A stretch of DNA of 64,000 nt. Origin: Gammaproteobacteria bacterium. GTDB lineage: Bacteria > Pseudomonadota > Gammaproteobacteria > Pseudomonadales > Pseudomonadaceae. Shown here piece after piece: positions 16,558 through 23,936 of the stretch; position 1 is the stretch's first letter, and each line of letters opens with the position of its first letter. The notes under the pieces are model-generated. The model was not told the DNA's origin, made no database searches, and worked only from the letters and a program-made list of their open reading frames with translations. The DNA is taken from the NCBI GenBank assembly GCA_012728415.1, contig JAAYFD010000045.1, forward strand, positions 93,413-157,412, read 5' to 3'. The position numbers were made by a program, and so were the translations under genes.

Positions 16558-19500
16558 CTAAGCGGCCATTAGCAGGCGCTTGATTTTTTCGCGCAGCGCA
16601 TAGGGAACATGTCTATCAACTGCTTGCAACCAGCCCTTTTTCAACGCTATAACCAGTATTTTGCGCACCCAAGCAGGACGAACCCCCGCAAGCAAAACAG
16701 CAGCTGATTGCGGCTGTTTCAAGGCAAACAAACGCGGCATTAAAGAGCTCCAGTCCTGCGCACCAGCGACTTGTTCACTGCAGAGTCCTTCCACATAGGA
16801 TGCCTCGTAGTCAAACCCAGACTGCACGCCTTGACCTTCAACCATATCTGGTGCACGGCCACGCACCAGATCCTCACGCACCTGCAACAGGTGCGTGAGG
16901 ATCTGCGCGGGTTCACGGTCTGGCTGAACCAGCCAGGTCCAGTCTCGGCCCGCTAGCCGCTCAGGGAAAGCACCTATTGCGGGGGCGACAATCGGAAAAC
17001 CCTCTTCCAGCGCAGCTGTAAGTGTATAGCTCCAGGTTTCTGGACAGCTGCCGGGAAACCAAACAACGTGTGCACCCAGCTCATAAATTCGATCTTTTAG
17101 CTGTGCGTCTTGATAAGCACCATGCACACGCAAGCCAGTCACAGGCCAAGTGCGCAAAGGCCGATACGCATACCCTAACAGGTGCAACTCAATAGGCGCA
17201 CGCTCTTGTCGCGCCAGCATAGCAACCCGCTCAAGCATATCGGCTCCCTTAAACGCGCTCAGTGCGCCCAGCACCAATACCCGCAGAGGCTCCTGTGCAC
17301 TTATCGACACAGGAGATACGCCTGAAACAGCCGCGCTGGCAGCCGCCTCATGCATGCCTCGTATAAAATTCACCTTCGGAAAATAGCGCTGCATCCGCTG
17401 TGCAACATCTTGTGAAGGTACAAATACACGCTCTGCACCCTGTAAAAACAAACCATTACCCATGCGCCATGCGTCGATGGTTTCCGCTCCAGCAACAGGT
17501 CGTTTAGCCAGACAAGCGTTGCAACCGTTTTCATCAGGCGCACCACAATAGCGTCCATGCTCATCCACCAAAGTAACCTGCGGGCAGGCGAAATAGTAAT
17601 CATGGACAGAAATATCGTAACGGCACCCCAAATGCTCGGGTAGCGAAATAACTGCGTGGGGCAAATCAATAATATGATGGAAGTGGATGCGTGAAACGCC
17701 TAATAATCGCAGTGTTTCAAGCAGCAACTCACTCTGTTCTGCCGCAAAAGACAGACTATTGCGCTGTCCGCGATCGTATATGCCAACACATACACTGCCA
17801 TCCGGCCCTGCGGTCAGCAAATATGTATGAAGTTGTCCTGCCAGCCTGTCACACAGCTCCTCGACATGACGCTGCGAACCACCGCCACGACCGTGGTTAA
17901 CCATCAAGACCACCGGTTTGCCGCTGCTATCGGCAATCGCTGCATCCAGAGCAAAACGCAACGGCCGGGCCGGATCCGCAGCCACATGTTGCTGAATGAT
18001 CCAGTCGTAATCCGGATGCAAGCTCGTCAGCACCCTATGCCCCTGGCGCTGGTTCTCGCTTTGCGTTTCAGCAAAACTGACCCCGCCTTTGTGATAAACG
18101 AAAGTATCGCCAGTCAGCAGATGGCGCCAGCCACGCCGTGCCGAACGCATACAAAACTCGTTCTCTTCACCATAGCCACGGCCAAACAACTCGGCATCAA
18201 AGGCGCCAGCATCATGCAGACAGTCACGGCGAATATACATGCAAAAGCCAACTGCAGTCGGGATGTCCACATACTGCCCGGCATTCACCTTTGCCGCCAA
18301 AGCGTCCAGACGACGCACATCGTAGCCATCCGGCAGCGCATTATCCCGACAAAAATCAGGATAACTACAAATGGTTGCGTTGTTGGAGAAAGGAGTAACC
18401 GAGCCAACATCAGCTGCGCTATATGCAGCGTGCTGCATGCGGTCCAGCCAATCGTTGGCCACCTCGGCATCACTATTGACCAGCACAACGTCTTGCTCAG
18501 GATAAAGAGCCATACCCCGGTTTACCGTACCGACAAAACCAAGATTTTGCTCATTATGCAACAGGGTAAAGCGATGTGAATTAGCCTTAAGCCAGGCAAC
18601 CAGTTCCGCTTCGGGACTGGCGTCATTAATGACCACCAGCTCAGCTTTCACACTAAAACAACTGGCCAGGATCGACTCAATACAATCTTTAGTATCCTGT
18701 ACTCCACCATATACCGGCACAATAATAGTCACAGCCGGTCGATCGTCCGGCAAAACTGCTGCAACACAAGCTTTAGCCTGTAAATCAGGCAACGCCCCAA
18801 CTACACGATGCCTCTGCCCCACCAGTCGCATGAGCAAATTACGTACTCGCCACCAACGACCTCTGAGCACCCCGTTTACAAACTGTCGAACGGCCTGCCG
18901 TTCAACATCATACTGGCGCAGCAATTCCAGACTACGCTCAAGCTGGACGGTCGTATTTTGCTGCTGTCGCACCAAAGCATCCTGCTCTGCCTGACTCGCA
19001 ATCAATTCAGACTGGATGTGCTGCAGCTTTTCTTGCTCTCGCTGTAAATCAGCCTGGGTTCCCTGCCAGGCCTGTTGTAACTCTTTAATAAAAGCTTCAC
19101 GTTCCTCGGCAATACCCCGAACCTCGCTCAGCTGAATCCCCACAGAATTCAAACGCTGCTGAAGCCGCTCAATCTCGCTTGCTTGTTTACGCACCTGCGC
19201 AGCATCACCATGGCGGTGAAAAAAATCTGCCGTGAGCTGTGGATTAGCATGGGCATATTCCAGAAAATCCAGCACAGTCTGAGGAACCTCGGGCCCCACC
19301 GCCAGCACACCCAGACCAAACCCAAAAGGAAACTCAAAAGAAGGATGGTGCCCTGACAGCTCATCCCACAGCTGCCACACACCAAAATCGGCGTGACGCA
19401 CATTGGTATCATGAAACAGCACCACACCCTGGCTGCTCATTTTGGGTAGCCAAGTTTCAAAATCATGCTTGACCGCCTCATAGGTATGCAAGCCGTCAAT

Positions 19501-19890
19501 GTGCAACAAATCCACGCTGCCATCAGGAAAATGAGCCAGCGCATCATCAAACGTCATACGCAGCAGCGTAGAAAAAGCGCTGTAACGCGGGTTGTGCCAA
19601 GCGGATAGGTCCTCATACACCTCGTTGCCATAATGGCCCGCATGCTCGTCACCCTGCCAGGTATCGACCGCATAACAGCGGGTCGCCAACCGTTGCTGCT
19701 GCACTCCCTGACAAAACGCACAGTAAGAATCACCCCAGTGACTGCCCAGCTCTACAAAAACACTCGGCTTCAGCATTTCCAGTACGGCAAAAGCAAACGG
19801 TATGTGCCGGTGCCAGGATTCCACATGGGTAAGACGTTCAGGCTCAACAATAACGGGGGCAAAGCGGGACAAATGAAAATGCTTGGTCAT
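16558..19890 (-). CDS. Fused methyltransferase, coiled coil, GT2 and GT4 glycosyltransferase
   Basis: 1110 residues in four modules. Residues about 35-210: class I SAM methyltransferase of the CmcI/Methyltransf_24 kind (VELGSHWGDSY at 46-56, LLHIDGLHTYEAV at 128-140). Residues about 232-335: Gln/Glu-rich coiled coil. Residues about 385-640: GT2 fold with VTIIVPVYGG and the DxD-like VNSDAEV at 471-477. Residues about 660-1080: GT-B glycosyltransferase with NHGRGGGSQRHVEEL and PETWSYTLTAALEEG, paralogous to the 479-residue enzyme after gspD. A methyltransferase plus coiled coil recalls WbdD, the chain-capping molecular ruler of Wzm/Wzt-exported O antigens, but the kinase domain is absent and two glycosyltransferases are added. 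Probably builds or caps a surface glycan; specificity unknown. Confidence 0.85.
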   Translation of the reverse strand: MTKHFHLSRFAPVIVEPERLTHVESWHRHIPFAFAVLEMLKPSVFVELGSHWGDSYCAFCQGVQQQRLATRCYAVDTWQGDEHAGHYGNEVYEDLSAWHNPRYSAFSTLLRMTFDDALAHFPDGSVDLLHIDGLHTYEAVKHDFETWLPKMSSQGVVLFHDTNVRHADFGVWQLWDELSGHHPSFEFPFGFGLGVLAVGPEVPQTVLDFLEYAHANPQLTADFFHRHGDAAQVRKQASEIERLQQRLNSVGIQLSEVRGIAEEREAFIKELQQAWQGTQADLQREQEKLQHIQSELIASQAEQDALVRQQQNTTVQLERSLELLRQYDVERQAVRQFVNGVLRGRWWRVRNLLMRLVGQRHRVVGALPDLQAKACVAAVLPDDRPAVTIIVPVYGGVQDTKDCIESILASCFSVKAELVVINDASPEAELVAWLKANSHRFTLLHNEQNLGFVGTVNRGMALYPEQDVVLVNSDAEVANDWLDRMQHAAYSAADVGSVTPFSNNATICSYPDFCRDNALPDGYDVRRLDALAAKVNAGQYVDIPTAVGFCMYIRRDCLHDAGAFDAELFGRGYGEENEFCMRSARRGWRHLLTGDTFVYHKGGVSFAETQSENQRQGHRVLTSLHPDYDWIIQQHVAADPARPLRFALDAAIADSSGKPVVLMVNHGRGGGSQRHVEELCDRLAGQLHTYLLTAGPDGSVCVGIYDRGQRNSLSFAAEQSELLLETLRLLGVSRIHFHHIIDLPHAVISLPEHLGCRYDISVHDYYFACPQVTLVDEHGRYCGAPDENGCNACLAKRPVAGAETIDAWRMGNGLFLQGAERVFVPSQDVAQRMQRYFPKVNFIRGMHEAAASAAVSGVSPVSISAQEPLRVLVLGALSAFKGADMLERVAMLARQERAPIELHLLGYAYRPLRTWPVTGLRVHGAYQDAQLKDRIYELGAHVVWFPGSCPETWSYTLTAALEEGFPIVAPAIGAFPERLAGRDWTWLVQPDREPAQILTHLLQVREDLVRGRAPDMVEGQGVQSGFDYEASYVEGLCSEQVAGAQDWSSLMPRLFALKQPQSAAVLLAGVRPAWVRKILVIALKKGWLQAVDRHVPYALREKIKRLLMAA
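16867..16905. repeat. 18-bp perfect inverted repeat inside the fused glycosyltransferase gene
   Basis: Arms 16867-16884 (CAGATCCTCACGCACCTG) and 16888-16905 are exact reverse complements with a 3-bp loop. The element encodes residues around 995-1007 of the GT4 module without disturbing the frame. No T-tract follows on either strand, so it is not a standard terminator. Confidence 0.95.
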
Positions 19891-20053
19891 GATTCATGGC
19901 AGAAATAAAAATAAAGGCGCAGTCTACACCAAGCGTCAGGGCAATACCCCCGGCACTCAGTCAGAAACTGAAAACAGCAACACTCACAGGGTACCTTTGT
20001 GCATACGCCACAGAAGCATGCTCAGACCCAGAACCGAATTCGCTGCGCCTGGG

Positions 20054-20470
20054 TTAGCGCGAGGTTGAATACCACCAGTTGCCGTCGGTGTTGACCCACA
20101 CCTGCTGAATACTGGTTTCCATATCCATGAACTGACCCACCCTGCGCCCACCCATTGGTATTTTTACCACACGGGTAACCACCACCCGACAGACCTCCGG
20201 CTCGCATTCCGGCTCCAATACCTTAAACGAGACAATATTTGCCGCACCACCAAACTCAACCCTGAATCGCTTCAGGTCTTTGACCTGTCGGTAGGTGGGA
20301 GACATATACGCATAGGCCTGCTTGAAATCCAGGTCTTGCAGGGCAGCCATACGCGCTTCTGCGCGCTTGGCAACCACTTTACCAGCCTTGGCTGTGTCAA
20401 CCTGGCCAGACAAACCCGCGCAGCCACTCAGTCCCAGTGCCAGTGATAAACCCAACACATATCTGTACAT
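20054..20470 (-). CDS. Small outer-membrane lipoprotein of unknown function
   Basis: 138 residues from the ATG at 20470, preceded by AAGAGGTG. Signal MYRYVLGLSLALGLSG ends at a lipobox (LSGC), so the mature protein is lipid-anchored. The mature part has an SnoaL/NTF2-like flavour (ALQDLDFKQAYAYMSPTYRQ; later VWVNTDGNWWYSTSR), plus two Cys in ECEPEVCR that could form a disulfide. I do not recognise a named family. It lies downstream of the PMT gene on the same strand with an 84-bp gap. Confidence 0.75.
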   Translation of the reverse strand: MYRYVLGLSLALGLSGCAGLSGQVDTAKAGKVVAKRAEARMAALQDLDFKQAYAYMSPTYRQVKDLKRFRVEFGGAANIVSFKVLEPECEPEVCRVVVTRVVKIPMGGRRVGQFMDMETSIQQVWVNTDGNWWYSTSR

Positions 20471-20554
20471 AAAGCACCTCTTAAACAACGGAATAAAATA
20501 GTAGCGCTTAGAGCACAAACACCAGCTTCGGTTCAGTTTTCAGAAGTCCCTAGC

Positions 20555-22093
20555 TCAGCGCACGCATTTTACAGTCTGATGAAAAGTATTCAACCTTTGG
20601 CACTGCGCTTCTGACAACGGTAACGCATAGGTTAGCGGGCTCACATGCACAAAGCAGCTGATGGCAACTCCAAGCCAGAGCCCAAGCCCAGTCAGCAGCC
20701 AACGGTAGTCCGGTTGCCAGCGCTCAATAAACCAGGCCAGCAACACTAGAAAAATCACAAATGAAAACAGCAGCCCCAAAAAATAGTGATACAAATACAT
20801 CACCCGCTGCGCAGACAGATAGCCATGCAACGCAAAGGTTAGCCAATACAGCAACACAAGCATCTCAAGCAACCGGTACAGCTGCCGCTCCCGCCCCTCA
20901 AGCAGCATGCCGGACCACCTCTGCCAGACGATCACCGCGACGGAAGCCACCAGCGACAATACCCCCGTCAACCACAACCAATGGTTGCCAGCGAGCTGCA
21001 CATAACGGGTCAGGCCGTTGTTTGAGTCCCATCTATAATTTATATTTTTATACTGAAAGGGCCACATCCAGAATGGCGAGCCTGCTTCATCAGGAGAGTC
21101 TGGGTCATACTTGACTACCCCTCTATGATCCTGGTTCATAAAGCGCACATAATCCAACACGGCCTGCCCAACCACTTGGGGGCCGAATGCCCGCTCGCCG
21201 CGCAGATAGCGCACATAGGTCTCTGACATCCACGGACGATCTTTTTCATACAACGGCGTCGCCGCATCGGGTAGCACAGGCGTCAGCCAAAGGCTGACTG
21301 AAAAAGTTGCCACAACGACCAGCACAAAACCCGCCACACTGGATAGCGCCCCGCCGACACAATACCTGCACCAACCTACAATATCGCCTCGCACGGGCAG
21401 CTGATAAAACACCAACAAAACAAACACAACGCCCAAAACCAGGGCGTTTACCTTGACCATAACCGCCAGGCCAAACAGCACACCCAGCACGCAAAACTCT
21501 AGCGTGCGCAACGCCCGCTGAGCCAGCCACACACGCACAAACAAGGCAATAAACAGCAACGTAAAAAAAATCTGGAACGAATCCAGATGCACCGCCCGAA
21601 AGTGCACAATGTATGCGTTTTCAAAGATAAAAATACCGCTGGCCAGCATGGCGTAAAGCGGCTGACGCAGTAATTGCAAAGCGAGCCAGTAAAACACCAG
21701 ACACGACAGCACACCAAACAGCGTGGGCAACAAGCGCATGCCGGTAAACTGGAATCCGGCCGGCAGGTCCTCCCCCTTGATATACTTGTCCAGGGTCAGC
21801 ACATGCTTGTCCAGGCCCGCATTGGCACCCGACAGCTGCTCGCCCAGCGCAATCAGCATTTTACCCAGCGGCGGATGTGCCTCAAAATGCGCGATGCCCT
21901 CAAGGTAGCGCTGTGCGGATGTCACATGATAGTTCTCGTCCCAAAAGATATTTTTCTGCACGCCATACTGAAAAAAATACACCGCGCACGCAAAAAAAAG
22001 CACATTGGCCAGCACCATCCAATAACCGGCCTTCAGCCAGACATCGGGCTTCGGACTTGTCTGCGTATTTACCATATCCTGAGTCCGCTTCAT
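20555..22093 (-). CDS. PMT-type (GT39) membrane glycosyltransferase
   Basis: About 512 residues from ATG 22093 (a second ATG at 22075 is possible); upstream codons fall inside a terminator hairpin. Roughly ten to twelve membrane helices. The first periplasmic loop has FWDENYHVTSAQRYLEG and FEAHPPLGKMLIALGEQ, the Asp-Glu catalytic motif and HPPLGK block of protein O-mannosyltransferases. C-terminal helices match the four-helix PMT_4TMC region. Such enzymes transfer a sugar from a polyprenyl-phosphate donor to Ser/Thr of exported proteins, or, in the ArnT branch, to lipid A. The HPPLGK block favours the protein-glycosylating branch. The neighbour at 23.1-23.9 kb has a 27-residue serine tract, a possible acceptor (inference). 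Confidence 0.8.
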   Translation of the reverse strand: MKRTQDMVNTQTSPKPDVWLKAGYWMVLANVLFFACAVYFFQYGVQKNIFWDENYHVTSAQRYLEGIAHFEAHPPLGKMLIALGEQLSGANAGLDKHVLTLDKYIKGEDLPAGFQFTGMRLLPTLFGVLSCLVFYWLALQLLRQPLYAMLASGIFIFENAYIVHFRAVHLDSFQIFFTLLFIALFVRVWLAQRALRTLEFCVLGVLFGLAVMVKVNALVLGVVFVLLVFYQLPVRGDIVGWCRYCVGGALSSVAGFVLVVVATFSVSLWLTPVLPDAATPLYEKDRPWMSETYVRYLRGERAFGPQVVGQAVLDYVRFMNQDHRGVVKYDPDSPDEAGSPFWMWPFQYKNINYRWDSNNGLTRYVQLAGNHWLWLTGVLSLVASVAVIVWQRWSGMLLEGRERQLYRLLEMLVLLYWLTFALHGYLSAQRVMYLYHYFLGLLFSFVIFLVLLAWFIERWQPDYRWLLTGLGLWLGVAISCFVHVSPLTYALPLSEAQCQRLNTFHQTVKCVR

Positions 22094-22114
22094 TCGCCGG
22101 CTACAGGCCGGACA

Positions 22115-22143
22115 CAAAAAAGCCGCAAGCATGCTTGCGGCTT
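22115..22143 (-). terminator. Rho-independent terminator downstream of the parvulin gene
   Basis: A 24-bp perfect palindrome (half-site AAGCCGCAAGCA) is followed by six T's on the minus strand, 26 bp after the ppiC-like stop codon. It should separate the parvulin transcript from the PMT gene. Confidence 0.9.
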
Positions 22144-22168
22144 GAAAAGGAGTCCTTACGCATAGCGC

Positions 22169-23086
22169 TTACAGCTCGCGTTCGGCACGCTCTTGCATTT
22201 TCTTTACAAACTCAACCATAGCCTCTTCGTTGACCTTGATGTCAGGGCTGCCCCTGTAACGCGATACAACTTCGTCACGCTTGGCGTCTTTGAAAGCCTT
22301 AACCTGCTCTGCAACCAGCTGCTGTCGAACCTCGTCAAACGGTTGTTTTTGGGCAGCTTTTTTATCCAGCACATGAATAATATGGTAGCCAAACTGGGTT
22401 TTGACCGGTTTGGCCAACTGGCCTGGCTTCATGCCAAATGCCGTATCGGCAAACGGCTTAACCATGGTATCGCGGGCAAAGTAGCCCAGATCACCGCTAT
22501 TGGTCTTCGCGCTGGGGTCGTCCGACAGCTCCTGGGCAACCTCTGCGAAGCTATCTAGGTTTTTCTTGACGCGCGCATAGACCTGTGCAGCCAGATTCTG
22601 AGCTTCCTTGTCACTGCGCTCATCATTGACAGCGATCAGGATATGCTGCGCCCTGACACGCTCCGGCAACTCAAAGCGCTCAGGCTGCGCCAGATAAACC
22701 TCACGCGCCATGGCGGTGTAATCCGGCTCAGGTTGCGCTGCTGTAAAGTCCTCAATCAGCGCCTCGGTCAACAGCCTGTTTTCTACAAACTGCCGGTTGA
22801 GTACCAACTCCCTTTTCTGGTCCAGCTTCTGCTCTTTAGCCGCTGCAGCCATGACCTTCAGGGTGAAGTAATCCGCCAGAAAGCCGCGCATATTGCGGTC
22901 CTTGGCGCGCATATTGGGCCGCTGACGCTCCGGCACAATGTAGTCAATGGCTTCTTCAAACTCGGCTGCAGTGACCTTGGCCAATGGATGCTGAATCAGC
23001 ACGGTATTGTCGGCCGCCTGGGCAGCAGACAATACCGCCAAAGGCAGCACCAGAACAGCGACACTTTGAGTAAAATACCGCTTCAT
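22169..23086 (-). CDS. Periplasmic parvulin-type peptidyl-prolyl isomerase
   Basis: 305 residues. Sec signal (QSVAVLVLPLAVLSAAQA, cleavage after AQA near residue 24), a SurA/PrsA-like helical N-terminal domain, and one parvulin domain (about 140-240) with RAQHILIAVNDERS, SGDLGYFARDTMVKPFADTAF and KTQFGYHIIHVLDK. The C-terminal helix is Lys/Glu-rich. It should assist folding of exported proteins in the periplasm. The start codon overlaps the stop of the poly-Ser protein gene (TAATG), so the two are translationally coupled, suggesting it serves that protein or the surface protein upstream. Confidence 0.9.
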   Translation of the reverse strand: MKRYFTQSVAVLVLPLAVLSAAQAADNTVLIQHPLAKVTAAEFEEAIDYIVPERQRPNMRAKDRNMRGFLADYFTLKVMAAAAKEQKLDQKRELVLNRQFVENRLLTEALIEDFTAAQPEPDYTAMAREVYLAQPERFELPERVRAQHILIAVNDERSDKEAQNLAAQVYARVKKNLDSFAEVAQELSDDPSAKTNSGDLGYFARDTMVKPFADTAFGMKPGQLAKPVKTQFGYHIIHVLDKKAAQKQPFDEVRQQLVAEQVKAFKDAKRDEVVSRYRGSPDIKVNEEAMVEFVKKMQERAEREL

Positions 23087-23853
23087 TACATCCGGAACCC
23101 TTGGTTATTCATGATATAGCCACAACCCGCAGATTGGGTACAGGTTCCTGCGGCTGTCGAGTCAACACCCTGCGCACCAACCGGTTTGCCATCTGAAATA
23201 TTGAGGTATAGATCACCCTCTGTGCTATTAAAGGAGCAATACTGATCTGGATTAACGCTTGGCATATTTATCGCAAAATCCATCACAACATTGCGAGAAT
23301 TTCTGGACTTGCAAGTCGCAGAAATACTTGGCCCACCCGGCACACGGCTAAACCAGGCATTCAGTTGCGCGGTTGAAGCGCCTCTGGGTGCTATACCCAA
23401 CTTCGCAACATAAGGCTGCGCCGGGACATCAAGCTTATAATAGTGATAACTGCCGCCCGACCCGCCCACAGCGTTAGTACCTATATTCAGGTGCTGTACT
23501 TGCTGCCCAGGCACGGTCAATGTCTTATCCTGTCCGCCGGCAACCGGCTGCCCCCCCGTCGAAGAGCTCGAAGAACTGGAAGAGCTGGAAGAGCTGGAAG
23601 AGCTGGAAGAGCTCGAAGAGCTCGAAGAGCTCGAAGAACTGGAGCCGTCTCCGCCCCCAAGCTGGCACGCGCCTGTAGTGATCAACTTGACCTGTGCATT
23701 AGCCACAACAACCTCGCTAACCTGGCAATCTGCAACCACAGCGTCATCGATGAGCAAAGTCATGCCTGTTCCCGAGGCATTCGCACCCGCCAAAAACGCC
23801 ATACCCGCGGCAAGACTCAAGGTGCTAAGCACAAAAGGAATTCGTTTATTCAT
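23086..23853 (-). CDS. Secreted protein with a poly-serine linker, unknown function
   Basis: 255 residues. A signal peptide (FVLSTLSLAAGMAFLAGANA) is followed by a 45-residue domain with two Cys, a run of about 30 Ser at residues 71-100, a Gly/Gln linker and a C-terminal domain of about 140 residues with five or six Cys. Poly-Ser linkers join domains in secreted enzymes of Cellvibrio, Saccharophagus and relatives. The C-terminal part begins KTLTVPGQQVQHLNIGTNA and has no family I recognise. T2SS export is plausible given the nearby gsp operon. The linker is encoded by nine 9-bp repeats. It lies after a terminator behind the surface-protein gene. Confidence 0.8.
   Translation of the reverse strand: MNKRIPFVLSTLSLAAGMAFLAGANASGTGMTLLIDDAVVADCQVSEVVVANAQVKLITTGACQLGGGDGSSSSSSSSSSSSSSSSSSSSSSSSSSSSTGGQPVAGGQDKTLTVPGQQVQHLNIGTNAVGGSGGSYHYYKLDVPAQPYVAKLGIAPRGASTAQLNAWFSRVPGGPSISATCKSRNSRNVVMDFAINMPSVNPDQYCSFNSTEGDLYLNISDGKPVGAQGVDSTAAGTCTQSAGCGYIMNNQGFRM
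23561..23641. repeat. Nine tandem 9-bp repeats encoding poly-serine
   Basis: Nine uninterrupted units of GAAGAGCTG or its variants GAAGAGCTC and GAAGAACTG. On the coding strand each unit gives three Ser codons. Because the unit is a multiple of three, slippage changes linker length without a frameshift. Confidence 0.95.
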
Positions 23854-23866
23854 AATTCATACCCTG

Positions 23867-23899
23867 AAAAAAAACGGAGCCTGAAATTTCAGGCTCCGT
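23867..23899 (-). terminator. Strong rho-independent terminator after the surface-protein gene
   Basis: A 26-bp perfect palindrome (half-site ACGGAGCCTGAAA, 23874-23899) is followed by eight T's on the minus strand, 38 bp past the stop codon of the 505-residue protein. T's on the other side are fewer, so minus-strand termination dominates. Confidence 0.92.
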
Positions 23900-23936
23900 T
23901 TTATCACTACAATTCTAAGATGTCAATCGTATTTGA

